64,000 nt of DNA. Origin: JACKBC01 sp041391125. GTDB lineage: Bacteria > Chloroflexota > Anaerolineae > Caldilineales > Caldilineaceae. The position numbers and the translations under genes are program-made. Positions 1 to 8,096 of the stretch are shown here, piece by piece; positions within the stretch are counted from its first letter, which is position 1, and each line of letters begins with the position of its first letter. The stretch lies in NCBI GenBank assembly GCA_041391125.1, contig JAWKON010000038.1, forward strand, positions 20,622 through 84,621, in the 5' to 3' direction. The notes below the pieces were generated by a model, which did not search any database, was not told the origin of the DNA, and was given only the letters and a program-made list of their open reading frames with translations.

Positions 1-194
1 TAGCCGAGTTGACGGACGCGTGCCACCACTTCATCCGGCGCCACATCGCCCTCCACATGCAGCAGCGCGGCGCCAAAATTCAATGTGCATTGCTGCACGC
101 CGGGCAGGCTGCTGACGCCCCTCTGCACCGTTTTGGCACAGTCGGCGCAGTCCATGCCGGTGATGCGCAGCTTGATGGGTTGAGGTGTGGACAT
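1..194 (-). CDS. Heavy-metal-associated (HMA) domain protein, N-terminus of a probable metal P-type ATPase (partial)
   Basis: The minus-strand frame starts at ATG 194 and runs off the left edge, giving about 64 residues. It begins MSTPQPIKLRITGMDCADCA, an HMA fold with the metal-binding motif GMDCADC (two Cys separated by two residues), followed by the SSLPGVQQCTLNF and DEVVARVRQLG elements of that domain. HMA domains bind soft metal ions and occur alone as chaperones (CopZ type) or at the start of P1B metal-exporting ATPases such as ZntA, CadA or CopA. The MDCxDC form and the operator-like palindrome just upstream favour a Zn/Cd/Pb-type ATPase, but the ATPase itself is outside the window, so this is inference. 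Confidence 0.75.
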   Translation of the reverse strand, partial: MSTPQPIKLRITGMDCADCAKTVQRGVSSLPGVQQCTLNFGAALLHVEGDVAPDEVVARVRQLG

Positions 195-230
195 GGTTGG
201 ATTTCCAAGTTGAAATTCGTTTCATATACT

Positions 231-260
231 CAAATATATGAGCAAGTATTCATATATTTG
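231..260. promoter_or_regulatory. Perfect AT-rich palindrome, likely ArsR/SmtB-type operator of the metal gene
   Basis: Arms CAAATATATGA (231-241) and TCATATATTTG (250-260) are exact inverted complements separated by 8 bases. The site lies 37-66 bases upstream of the HMA-domain start codon. Long imperfect or perfect AT-rich palindromes with ATATGA/TCATAT half-sites at this spacing are typical of ArsR/SmtB metal-sensing repressors controlling metal ATPases. No repressor gene is visible inside the window. Confidence 0.6.
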
Positions 261-299
261 GCGTAATAAAACAGCTCGCAAAATTTAGCAAGCTGAATA

Positions 300-530
300 T
301 TAATCGTGACATACCCCTTGATATTCCTGCCACTCTGGCGACGTCCATTCACCATGGCTGGCGATCCGGCGCTGTAACCCAATGGCATCGAGGTGAAATT
401 CTAGTTCTCGGGAAGGCACATCTTGTTCAGCGGTCGCAAATTTGCGTAACAATATCCCCGCTTCGTGACCGATCCAATCGGGAAGTTGCCAGCCACTATG
501 AATTTGAACGGCGTACGCGCCAAGCATCAT
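300..530 (-). CDS. Hypothetical protein, possibly 5'-truncated
   Basis: A 76-residue frame starts MMLGAYAVQIHSGWQLPDW and ends EWQEYQGVCHD. Composition and codon use look coding (mixed charged and aromatic residues, no low complexity), and I do not recognise the family. The same frame stays open for well over 100 bases upstream of the ATG (reading ...SSELIEHELATETDTAQGW), with no upstream ATG or GTG. The real protein may therefore be longer, with its start lost to a frameshift near 640-660, where the neighbouring frame ends. It could then be one gene with the 644-985 entry. Confidence 0.4.
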   Translation of the reverse strand: MMLGAYAVQIHSGWQLPDWIGHEAGILLRKFATAEQDVPSRELEFHLDAIGLQRRIASHGEWTSPEWQEYQGVCHD

Positions 531-643
531 CCAACCTTGGGCAGTATCAGTTTCCGTTGCGAGTTCATGCTCGATTAGCTCGCTAGATTGATTTGCCGAA
601 GAGATGCGTCGGGCAAATAGCTTACAATAAGAATCGCTGCGCG

Positions 644-985
644 CTATAGAAAAAGAAGGTGGGCAGGCGGGGCAGCGCGATAATAACTGTAAAATTCACT
701 ATCCGGTGGCAACACTGTCAGATCCCCCCAACCACCGCTCTTCAAATTGGTCTGAAGTGGCGTCAACAATCGTGCCGTCAGACAATTGGTTCCAGCAATG
801 AATCCAACAAATTTCACCGTCCAGCAATCGTAGGTGACCCCAACAGTAGGCCCATCTAATTCTGCCTCGATAGCCTCGGCGACCTTGCCACACCTTCCAT
901 CAGATCTGCCGCTATTTGTCACTTGCGCGACGACGAATTGCGCCCGCAATTGCGTGAATCGCTTTTCAATCACTGCTATTTTCAT
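644..985 (-). CDS. Hypothetical protein
   Basis: The frame starts at ATG 985 (MKIAVIEKRFTQLRAQFVV) and gives 113 residues. I chose this start over the upstream in-frame ATG at 1066 because the upstream part overlaps the acetyltransferase and reads poorly. The centre (AEAIEAELDGPTVGVTYDCW) looks like a small alpha/beta protein, but no family is recognised. The C-terminal residues APPAHLLFL are unconvincing and may lie beyond a frameshift joining it to the downstream 300-530 frame. Confidence 0.4.
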   Translation of the reverse strand: MKIAVIEKRFTQLRAQFVVAQVTNSGRSDGRCGKVAEAIEAELDGPTVGVTYDCWTVKFVGFIAGTNCLTARLLTPLQTNLKSGGWGDLTVLPPDSEFYSYYRAAPPAHLLFL

Positions 986-995
986 TGTTTTGATG

Positions 996-1683
996 TTATA
1001 AACGCTTGCAGCCGCTCTTTCGCCGTCCCTCCGCATCAAAATTAGCAGGGCGCAGCCACTGTTCAAAAGCCGCTTTCAAAGCCGGCCATTCGGCATCAAT
1101 AATCGAATACCAAGCCGTGTCGCGATTACGTCCTTTGTACATAGTGGCTTGACGGAAAAGCCCTTCATATTGAAAGCCCAGCCGTTCCGCTGCCCTTCGT
1201 GATGGCGCATTGAGCGCATCGCATTTCCACTCATAGCGGCGGTAGCCCAGTTCGTCAAAAACATAGCGCATCATAAGAAACATGGTCTCGGTGGCGGCGC
1301 GTCTGCTGCAAACGGGGTGCATAGTTGATGTGTCCCACCTCGATCAAGCCGGTCTTGGGCTCAATGCGCAGATAGGAAGCCGAGGCCAACGGGCGCATCC
1401 GTTTCCTGTTCCACAATGGTAAAGAAGTGGATGGTGCTCGGCTGCACCGATGTAAGCCAAGTTGGTAGGCGCTCAGTTCCGCAAAGGGGCCGTATGGCAA
1501 ATAGGTCCAAAACGGATGCATTTTGGGCCCCGCAGATACGTAAATAGGCTTTCCGCATGGCGAGCTGCGTCCAATGGCTCGAGCCGGCAATATGCGCCGT
1601 CCAGAGTGATGCGGTCGGGGCGAGGCGTTCTGTCCAATTGGAAGTGGATGGCCGATTGGTTGGCCGTGGTGATTTTGATACAT
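996..1683 (-). pseudogene. GNAT family N-acetyltransferase, RimJ/RimL-like, split by frameshifts
   Basis: Joined across three reading frames this gives about 229 residues. The N-terminal piece GQPIGHPLP is followed, after frame changes, by TYLPYGPFAELSAYQ, ASYLRIEPKTGLIEVGHINY and MFLMMRYVFDELGYRRYEWKCDALN...RRAAERLGFQYEGLFRQATMYKGRNRDTAWYS. These match the RimL-like GNAT group throughout, including the acetyl-CoA-binding segment and the C-terminal strands. GNAT enzymes of this kind acetylate amino groups on small molecules or on protein N-termini. The start at 1683 almost abuts the DUF4276 stop at 1686-1688, so it is the third gene of that operon. At least three indels are needed; consensus error or real decay are both possible. 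Confidence 0.7.
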
Positions 1684-1685
1684 TG

Positions 1686-2312
1686 TCATCGGTTACCGTC
1701 GTATTCTTCAGGTGGAAGTTCTTTCAAAATATCAACCAACCGTTTGGCATGGGGGAGGCGGTGGTTACCTTGTTGGGATCAAGCTGAGCCAAAATATCAA
1801 ACGAGTGTCGACCTTTGTGATACTTCCCTTTCTGACAGTATTGTGGCATTATCAAGACCACTCTTCATGTCTTCTTTGCGAATATCTTCAATGCTTGAAT
1901 TCTTAGGCAGCGCATTCCGAATTGAATCCTTGTCGGTAAAATTTCTCGAGACATTTTCTATCGGCAAGAAACCAGTCTCCATGCACTGGACCATCAAGTG
2001 GCTTGATCATCATTTGCATTAGATGGCTTATCCCAGTTATCACGCCTTTTTAAGTACATCCACACATTGACAGCATCTTCGATAGGGTTTTCACTATCAA
2101 CAAGTAATATAGGCAAGTTCCTGCTGAGTAGAAATTTGTTGAGCAGTAACAAATCTTTTAAATGCTTCATCACGTGAACCGCACGCCACAATTTTCGGCA
2201 TTCGCCCCGATAATCCACACTTTTTAATAAATTCGCTGAAACCTCTACGACATCTAGTTTTCAACTCATCATTATCGTCGCCACCACCTTCGACGTATAT
2301 TGTTATTTTCAC
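1686..2312 (-). pseudogene. DUF4276 family protein, split by frameshifts
   Basis: The 71-residue first piece (MKITIYVEGGGDDNDELKTR...GLSGRMPKIVACGSRDEAFKRF), then LPILLVDSENPIEDAVNVW, KRRDNWDKPSNANDDQ, MVQCMETGFLPIENVSRNF and KGRHSFDILAQLDP...PHAKRLVDILKELPPEE fall in successive frames and make one protein of about 208 residues ending at TGA 1686-1688. This is the DUF4276 pattern: an N-terminal VEGGGD motif, then a central LLVDSE acidic motif. That arrangement resembles Toprim-like nucleases, a relation I infer rather than can prove. The start overlaps the AAA ATPase stop by four bases, so the two are translationally coupled. About three indels are required. Confidence 0.7.
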
Positions 2313-3535
2313 CAGCGGTTGCCCCCCAATTCGCCGTCACGCCATAACTTACCTAAAGAGTAATCTTTTAGCCATTCTTTCAGGTTATGTTGACTGAGGC
2401 GTTGCATATTGGTAGAGCCATTTTCCTTTTCACATACGATCACTGCTTCGGGGATTTCCGACAAGGCGTCAATCAAAATATCTGAATGAGTTGTGACGAT
2501 GAGCTGAGTACGATGAGATGCGTCTATTAACAAATCGGCAATATTTGGCATTATGTCAGGATGCAAACCTAGTTCGGGTTCTTCAATACAGATCAACGGT
2601 GGTGGTTTGGGGTGGCATAAGACAGCAAGTAAGCACAAATAACGTAATGTGCCATCAGATAATCGTGTGGCTGGGATTGGATGGTTAAAGCCTGTTTCAT
2701 TTAGAAAGACTTGAATTGTTCCGCCTTCAAAAAGTATGGAGATAGAATCAAAAGATGCGTAGAAATCTCTTAGATGCTCTTCAATCTGATTGTGAACAGC
2801 ACGATTACGTTCCAGCATATTTAGCACCAATCCCAAATTACTGGCATCTTCTCTGAGAAAATCATTTGGCGCATCGACGGCTTGTGGTTTACGGGCGGGC
2901 GTATTGCGTCCTAAGTTCCATTCCCGATATAGTTTGATGCGTGGATAATTGTTTCCCAAGTAAGTAATCTCAGGATATAGTTCCGGATCTCTGCGCTGTT
3001 TAATGACAGATTGATCTAGTTCTAGATCCTCACGGCGTAAATTTCTTACCCCACTTGGATATGTTGCGCTCGTTCCATTCGTATCCGGTAATTGTACATT
3101 TAGGACCGGATGACCTTGTTGATAGCGATAATAAAAATAAACATCAGGCTTATCGGGGAATGCATATTCATTTTCAACCGCCTCGTCAATCAGTTCAAAT
3201 CGGGAATTGACGGCACTGAATGATAACCTGTGACGCAGGGGTACACTGTTTTCAGGATAGTACAATGTAGCATCAATTTCTGCCGTGACTGTGTCTGGAA
3301 GACCTTTCCATATCCATTCTTGCACCCCTCCCCCACTACGAATTGGGCGTGTCAAATCGGTAGCGCTTGCTGCAAGAAAATCAATTGCTTCGATAAAATT
3401 CGATTTCCCTGCGCCATTGGGGCCGATCAATACATTTAGCGATTTCAGTTCTATCTCGGGTGATGCCGGTCCAAAAGAAAGAAAATTCTGTAGCCGCAAG
3501 GTGCGGATAAATCGTTTGTCACCTAACATACCCAT
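2309..3535 (-). CDS. AAA/ABC-type ATPase of the RecF/OLD-like class, partner of DUF4276
   Basis: The intact 408-residue protein begins MGMLGDKRFIRTLRLQNFLS, the usual lead-in of SMC/RecF-like ATPases. It has Walker A GPNGAGKS (about residues 38-45), a signature-like RLSDGTLRYLCLLAVL segment, Walker B ICIEEPELGLHPD and the H-loop LIVTTHSDILIDAL. Such ATPases (AAA_15/AAA_21) pair with nuclease-like partners in OLD, Gabija and PARIS-type defence systems. Here the partner is the overlapping DUF4276 gene. A role in phage or plasmid defence is inference from that architecture. The strong hits to all nucleotide-binding motifs make the ATPase call secure. Confidence 0.85.
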   Translation of the reverse strand: MGMLGDKRFIRTLRLQNFLSFGPASPEIELKSLNVLIGPNGAGKSNFIEAIDFLAASATDLTRPIRSGGGVQEWIWKGLPDTVTAEIDATLYYPENSVPLRHRLSFSAVNSRFELIDEAVENEYAFPDKPDVYFYYRYQQGHPVLNVQLPDTNGTSATYPSGVRNLRREDLELDQSVIKQRRDPELYPEITYLGNNYPRIKLYREWNLGRNTPARKPQAVDAPNDFLREDASNLGLVLNMLERNRAVHNQIEEHLRDFYASFDSISILFEGGTIQVFLNETGFNHPIPATRLSDGTLRYLCLLAVLCHPKPPPLICIEEPELGLHPDIMPNIADLLIDASHRTQLIVTTHSDILIDALSEIPEAVIVCEKENGSTNMQRLSQHNLKEWLKDYSLGKLWRDGELGGNRW

Positions 3536-3566
3536 TTCGCTTATTCCTTATCTATAGTTGGAGCCC

Positions 3567-4814
3567 CTAAAACCCATACCGCTCCGCAAACGCCACCAGC
3601 GCATCTTCAAAAATCTGCATGGGCGGACGCACCAGACCGGCGCCCACCTGGCCCACGCCGGCTTCTTTGTGCGCAATGCCGGTGTTGATGCGCGGGGTGA
3701 TGCCGGTTTCTACCACTTTGCGGATATCGATGCCGGTGGGCGTGCCGCGAAAGTCCAGCGCCGGAATGGTGAAGCTCTTGTGCTCGGCGTAGGTGATCTC
3801 GTACATTTCCATGGTGGTGTGGATGGCGTCGCTGGGCTTGCCGCTGACAAAGGTGACAATGGCCGGGGCGGCGGCCATGGCAAAACCGCCGATGCCCGCC
3901 GTCTCCGTAATGGTGCTGTCACCGATGTCGGGGTTGGCATCGGCCAGCGCATAGCCGGGGAAATAGAGGCCGTCGGGCTGCTCGCACGGCGCCGTGAACC
4001 ACTGCTCGCCCAGGCCGCTGACGCGGATGCCAAAGTTGGTGCCGTTGCGCGCCATGGTGGTGACGATGGTGCTGCCCTCCACGCCGTGGGCGGCGTCGCA
4101 CATGGCTTTGCAGGCGGCCATCACCGGGTTGAGCACGCTGAGCGCGTTGTCACCCAGAAATTTAAGGATGTCGGCGGCGGTATCGCTGTCCGGGGCGGCT
4201 TTGGCGACCAGCGGGGCCAGGTTTTTGGTGAATAGGATGGAGCCGGCTTTGTTGCGGTTGTGGCCCTCGTCGCCCATATGCAGCGCTTCGGCCAGCAGAG
4301 CGCGGATGTCCATGCCGCCGCTGGCCGCAATGGCCACCCGCAGCACCGGCGCCATGACGCCATTCATCCAGCGCAGCCGTGCCTGCACATCCTCCTGATA
4401 CGCGCCGTAGCGCAGCACTTTGCCATAGCCCTCGTTAAGATTGGAAAAGGCCAGGTTGCCGTGCGTTTCGTTTTTGATGACATAGACCGCCATCGATGGT
4501 GACGTGACGCCCGCCATAGGCCCCACGGCGCCATAATGATGACAGGGCGCAAACTCAATCGCGCCCGAGGCCGCCAGTTCGGCCGCTTCATCGGCATTTT
4601 GCGCTTTGCCCTCAAAGATCAGCGCACCGATCACCGCACCGCGCAACGGCCCCGACATTTCCGTCCACGCAATGGGCGGACCGGCATGAAGCAGCAGATT
4701 TTCGTGCATGCCGGGAATCACATCCCCGGCCACGCCCAAGTCGGTCAAAATTGGGCGCGCCTCCATCATGCGTTCAACGGCGGTTGCATTGGCGGAATCG
4801 ATATCAATGGTCAT
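3567..4814 (-). CDS. DUF1116 protein, AllG/YlbE/YahG-like, putative carbamoyltransferase component
   Basis: The 415-residue protein is colinear with the DUF1116 family (E. coli YlbE and YahG). Conserved stretches include LLHAGPPIAWTEMSGPLRGA, CHHYGAVGPMAGVTSPSM, GYGKVLRYGA, LAEALHMGDEGHNRNKAG and ATSLF-like ILFTKNLAPLV. In enterobacteria the family works with FdrA and a DUF2877 protein, and that trio has been linked to oxamate carbamoyltransferase activity in allantoin breakdown. Here FdrA lies about 0.5 kb upstream on the same strand, separated by a small membrane gene and a terminator, and no DUF2877 gene is nearby. The biochemical role in this organism is inferred from the family only. Confidence 0.85.
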   Translation of the reverse strand: MTIDIDSANATAVERMMEARPILTDLGVAGDVIPGMHENLLLHAGPPIAWTEMSGPLRGAVIGALIFEGKAQNADEAAELAASGAIEFAPCHHYGAVGPMAGVTSPSMAVYVIKNETHGNLAFSNLNEGYGKVLRYGAYQEDVQARLRWMNGVMAPVLRVAIAASGGMDIRALLAEALHMGDEGHNRNKAGSILFTKNLAPLVAKAAPDSDTAADILKFLGDNALSVLNPVMAACKAMCDAAHGVEGSTIVTTMARNGTNFGIRVSGLGEQWFTAPCEQPDGLYFPGYALADANPDIGDSTITETAGIGGFAMAAAPAIVTFVSGKPSDAIHTTMEMYEITYAEHKSFTIPALDFRGTPTGIDIRKVVETGITPRINTGIAHKEAGVGQVGAGLVRPPMQIFEDALVAFAERYGF

Positions 4815-4849
4815 TGGGGTTCCTTCTATATTTTGATCCTGGTAAGGCT

Positions 4850-4910
4850 ATAAATAAAAAAGCTGTCCACAGAGCGCTATTGTAACATAGACTCGCACTC
4901 TGTGGACAGC
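4850..4910 (-). terminator. Rho-independent terminator downstream of the small membrane gene
   Basis: A perfect 13-bp inverted repeat, GCTGTCCACAGAG (4862-4874) and CTCTGTGGACAGC (4898-4910), is followed in the minus direction by a T-rich tract (complement of 4850-4861). It lies between the small membrane protein gene and the DUF1116 start, so it should end transcription coming from 5184 and isolate the DUF1116 gene from the genes upstream. Confidence 0.75.
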
Positions 4911-4956
4911 GAAGGGTCAACGTATGAAGTTGTATATGATCAACGGGAATCAGCCA

Positions 4957-5184
4957 TTAAAATCCACTGATATAGCGCACCCAATAGTAGTTGAATGCAC
5001 CGGTTACCAGACCAAACACGGCAAAAGCGATGACCACCAAAAAGATATACATCAGGACCAGATTCATGCGTTTGCGTCTCTGATTGGCCGACATGAAGGC
5101 CTCCATCTGTTGACGTTCCGCCTCGGAAAGCTGGGCAAACGTTTTGGCGCCGGAAGGGTTTGGTAGAGTTGTATTCATATCCAT
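4957..5184 (-). CDS. Small single-pass membrane protein, unknown function
   Basis: This 75-residue protein has a soluble N-terminus (MDMNTTLPNPSGAKTFAQLS, then an acidic/Gln-rich helix AERQQMEAFMSANQRRKR) and one hydrophobic segment, MNLVLMYIFLVVIAFAVFGL, with a basic QRRKR cluster just before it that predicts a cytoplasmic N-terminus. An AGGAA-type ribosome site precedes ATG 5184. It is followed by its own terminator. I do not recognise a family. Confidence 0.65.
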   Translation of the reverse strand: MDMNTTLPNPSGAKTFAQLSEAERQQMEAFMSANQRRKRMNLVLMYIFLVVIAFAVFGLVTGAFNYYWVRYISGF

Positions 5185-5322
5185 TACATTTGTTCCTGTT
5201 TAAAATGAATTCATAGTTGACTACGCCAATGATGACCATAGTAAGGACGCTGCGCGCCCCTTATCAGCAGAATCGGTGAGAAGACTCAATTGCAGTCAAC
5301 CAACTGGACACAGTTGGGAATT

Positions 5323-7089
5323 TTACTGGCTTTTCATGCGGGCCAAAATACCGGCCAGCCGCTCGTTGCCGCCGGCGGGCGGACGCCAGTCCACCTGGAC
5401 GACCGCGGCGCCCTGGCTGCGCAAACTATCCGTAAAAATTTCCAACCCGATATTGAGGGCCGTTAGCGGATCTTCCAGTATGGCTAGATCCACGGCGGGC
5501 CGTTTGCTGCGGGGACTCAGCGTTTGCAGCGTTTCTCCTACTTGCCGCACACTGTCTTCAAGGCTAAACGCTACGGTGGCCCCGGCTGCCTCAAGTTGGG
5601 CAACCTGGTGGGCCAGATCTTGCGGATCTTCATCGGTGCCAACCACGATGGCCGTTACCGGTAGGGTGCGGCCTGCCTGCGCCGCCATTGCGCGCGCTGC
5701 GGCGATGGCGGGCGCCAGTTCACTGGCCGGGTCCGGGTGTGCACCGTAGCCCAGCACCACATCCAGCAGGATCAGCGCCGTGGTCGGATCGGCGGCCTCT
5801 TGCTGCAGGCGCGTGATCCGCAACGCGTTATCCATCATGGGGTGCAGGCGGCCAACGGTGAACTCGTCTTCACCCAGGTCAACCACCGTGTGTTCCTGGC
5901 TTTCCGTCGCCTTGGCCAAACGCAAGCGTTTGTCGAGCGGCACATTCGAGTAGACGGCGGGCAAATACTCCTGCAAAATCAGCAAGGTCTCATAGGCGAG
6001 CGTTCCACCGGAGAAGAGCGCTCTCAGATACTTTTGGGTCGGTGCAAAGGAACAGGAATGGACGTTTTGTGAAAGTGTGTCTACTTGTTTGGTCGTTGCG
6101 TGCTGTGAATCTGAACGTTGTGCATCTGCATGAAAAATGGCCGCCAGTTCAACTGCCTTTTGGGCCGCGGCGTCTAGCGTACGCACGAAATGCAAGTTGT
6201 CGCCAGCGTTGTTGAGCATTGCTGGCGCCGGCTGGTATCCAATAAAGTTGATAATGACCGGTTTGACCGCACGCTGCGCTCGACGAATAAGCGCCTCCGC
6301 AACGTGCGCGGTTGGTGGTTTAGAGATAATGACGATCAAATGGGTGTTGAGGTCGCGGTCAAGTAGGTCCAGAGCTTGATGTGCAGTCTGCCCGTTGATA
6401 GCTTCAGAAAGATCGCGCCCGCCCGTACCCAAAGCGTGGGTAATGCCCGAGCCAAGCTGATGAATACGTGCCGCCACCTGCTGCAACCCGGTGCCGGAAG
6501 CGCCAATCAGCCCGATGGGGCCTTTACGGACCCGGTTGGCGAAGCCTAGCCCAATGCCGTTGACAATGGCCGTACCGCAGTCCGGCCCCATCACCAGCAG
6601 GCCTGCCTGCGCCGCCGTCTGCTTGAGCGCGGCTTCGTCTTCCACCGAAACATTATCGCTGTAAAGGAACACGTTGCGCCCCAACCGCAGCGCCTCTTTG
6701 GCCACATCCGCCGCATAGCGCCCCGGCACAGAGATCAGTACCCACTGCGCCTCGGGCTGCATCCTAACAGCCGCTTCCAGGCTTTTGGGGCGATAGGCAA
6801 TGTCAACATCGGTTTGGCGCCGCCGGGTGAGCAGTGCATCCACCTGCGCCAACGCGTCCGCGGCCACCTGCTCTTTCGGCGCGGAGATGACAATGATCAG
6901 ATCGTCCATGGCCGCCGCCTGAATTTCGGGGGTCAGCAGATTGCTCTGCGCCAGCACATCTTTATTGGCCGGCGTCCCCATGACCACCCCCGCTTCCAAA
7001 ACGCCGGGGAGCGCAGCCAGCGCCCGCTGCAACTGCATGAGCACCACCGAATCATAATATGCGCCGTTCCGAATTTCCGCTTTCAGCAT
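5323..7089 (-). CDS. fdrA: FdrA family acyl-CoA-synthetase-like protein
   Basis: FdrA proteins resemble the alpha/beta subunits of succinyl-CoA synthetase and act with DUF1116 and DUF2877 partners. The start MLKAEIRNGAYYDSVVLMQL at 7089 matches the family; an upstream in-frame ATG at 7116 would add nine unlikely residues. The CoA-binding Rossmann part carries IGLIGASGTGLQQVAARIHQ and GTGGRDLSEAI. The C-terminal ligase-CoA part carries LRALFSGGTLAYETL and LILLDVVLGYGAHPDPASEL. Length (588 residues) is near the family norm and the frame is intact. A sigma70-like promoter lies just upstream at 7132-7160. It is probably functionally linked to the DUF1116 gene. Confidence 0.85.
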   Translation of the reverse strand: MLKAEIRNGAYYDSVVLMQLQRALAALPGVLEAGVVMGTPANKDVLAQSNLLTPEIQAAAMDDLIIVISAPKEQVAADALAQVDALLTRRRQTDVDIAYRPKSLEAAVRMQPEAQWVLISVPGRYAADVAKEALRLGRNVFLYSDNVSVEDEAALKQTAAQAGLLVMGPDCGTAIVNGIGLGFANRVRKGPIGLIGASGTGLQQVAARIHQLGSGITHALGTGGRDLSEAINGQTAHQALDLLDRDLNTHLIVIISKPPTAHVAEALIRRAQRAVKPVIINFIGYQPAPAMLNNAGDNLHFVRTLDAAAQKAVELAAIFHADAQRSDSQHATTKQVDTLSQNVHSCSFAPTQKYLRALFSGGTLAYETLLILQEYLPAVYSNVPLDKRLRLAKATESQEHTVVDLGEDEFTVGRLHPMMDNALRITRLQQEAADPTTALILLDVVLGYGAHPDPASELAPAIAAARAMAAQAGRTLPVTAIVVGTDEDPQDLAHQVAQLEAAGATVAFSLEDSVRQVGETLQTLSPRSKRPAVDLAILEDPLTALNIGLEIFTDSLRSQGAAVVQVDWRPPAGGNERLAGILARMKSQ

Positions 7090-7131
7090 AGGGCCTATCT
7101 TACAAAATGTATGCAATCTATTCCAGACGCT

Positions 7132-7160
7132 ATTATAACTATATTCTGACTATTGCCCAA
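7132..7160 (-). promoter_or_regulatory. Sigma70-like promoter of fdrA
   Basis: On the minus strand, -35 TTGGGC (7155-7160) and a perfect -10 TATAAT (7132-7137) are separated by 17 bases. The start codon at 7089 lies about 35 bases from the predicted transcription start. The site sits in the divergent gap between fdrA and the plus-strand methyltransferase gene. Confidence 0.65.
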
Positions 7161-7224
7161 TAATTTTAGGCGGAAAAGTTCAGTAGAATTTTCTTTTACG
7201 GCAACCTTTTGCTAAACTAGCCCA

Positions 7225-7998
7225 ATGGAAACCGACGTGCAACTGTTGGAAGGACACATCTCCATTGAAGCCGTTCTAGAGGCGCGCTCGCGTCCCATCC
7301 ACAAAATCGTGATTCAGCAGGACAAAGCGCAAGCCTCGCGCATCAAGCGGCAGCAGCGTCAGCGCCACCTGACGCACATTGAACAGATGGCGGCCAGTCA
7401 GGGCATTCCGCTCCATTTTGCGCCGGCGGCGGAAATTGACGCCCAGGTCAACGGCCAATCGCACGGCGGTATGATTGCCGTTGTAGGCCCCCGCCACTTT
7501 GTCAGCCTGGGCGACTTGTTGCAAAATAGGGAATGTCCGTTCGTCGTCATGTTGGATGGTATTGAAGACCCATTCAATTTTGGGCAGGCCGTGCGGACGC
7601 TCTACGCCGCCGGCGCCACTGGCGTGGTGGTGCGCCCACGCAATTGGATGACGGCCGCGGGCGTGGTGGCTCGGTCCTCGGCCGGCGCCAGCGAACGCAT
7701 AGCCACCGCCGTGGCCGAGGATGCGGAAACGGCGGCGGATTTTTTCCGTCAGCATGGATTGCAAATCGCCTGTACCGGACAAGAAGGCGCCACTTCGCTT
7801 TATGTCACCGATCTGACCCAGCCGCTTTTTCTGCTGCTAGGCGGGGAAAAACGGGGCATTACGCGCTCTTTTATGCGCAAAGCGGATTTGATAATCGAAA
7901 TACCCTATGGCCGCGACTATCGCTACGCCCTCGGCGCGGCCGCCGCCGCCGCCATTATTGGCTTTGAAGTCATGCGGCAGCGACTTGAACAATTGTAG
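7225..7998 (+). CDS. SpoU/TrmH family RNA 2'-O-methyltransferase, RlmB-like
   Basis: The 257-residue protein has an N-terminal substrate-binding part beginning METDVQLLEGHISIEAVLEA and a C-terminal SPOUT methyltransferase domain. Motif 1 is LDGIEDPFNFGQAVRTLYAA, motif 2 is LFLLLGGEKRGI, and motif 3 is IEIPYGRDYRYALGAAAAAA. Family members methylate ribose 2'-OH groups in rRNA or tRNA using S-adenosylmethionine. The usual SLNVSxA of motif 3 is replaced by YALGAAA, so the RNA target or even activity may differ from RlmB or TrmH. The gene stands alone between divergent fdrA and the CoxG-like gene. Confidence 0.8.
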   Translation: METDVQLLEGHISIEAVLEARSRPIHKIVIQQDKAQASRIKRQQRQRHLTHIEQMAASQGIPLHFAPAAEIDAQVNGQSHGGMIAVVGPRHFVSLGDLLQNRECPFVVMLDGIEDPFNFGQAVRTLYAAGATGVVVRPRNWMTAAGVVARSSAGASERIATAVAEDAETAADFFRQHGLQIACTGQEGATSLYVTDLTQPLFLLLGGEKRGITRSFMRKADLIIEIPYGRDYRYALGAAAAAAIIGFEVMRQRLEQL

Positions 7999-8017
7999 AA
8001 TCGTTGTCTATTTGTAG

Positions 8018-8062
8018 CTACTCAGCCGTTCCCTTCGACAGGCTCAGGGAACGGCTGAGTAG
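8018..8062. repeat. Intergenic palindrome of the TTCGACAGGCTCA type
   Basis: Arms of 16 bp, CTACTCAGCCGTTCCC (8018-8033) and GGGAACGGCTGAGTAG (8047-8062), flank the loop TTCGACAGGCTCA. There is no T-tract, so it is more likely a dispersed REP/MITE-like element than a terminator. It lies just before the CoxG-like gene. Confidence 0.7.
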
Positions 8063-8096
8063 TTACGTCTATTTGAGATAAATAAGGAGATCGTAG

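Noticed and set aside
3558..4235. 225-codon plus-strand ORF opposite the DUF1116 gene
   Set aside because: Antisense shadow with Gly/Ala/His-rich composition and no domain.
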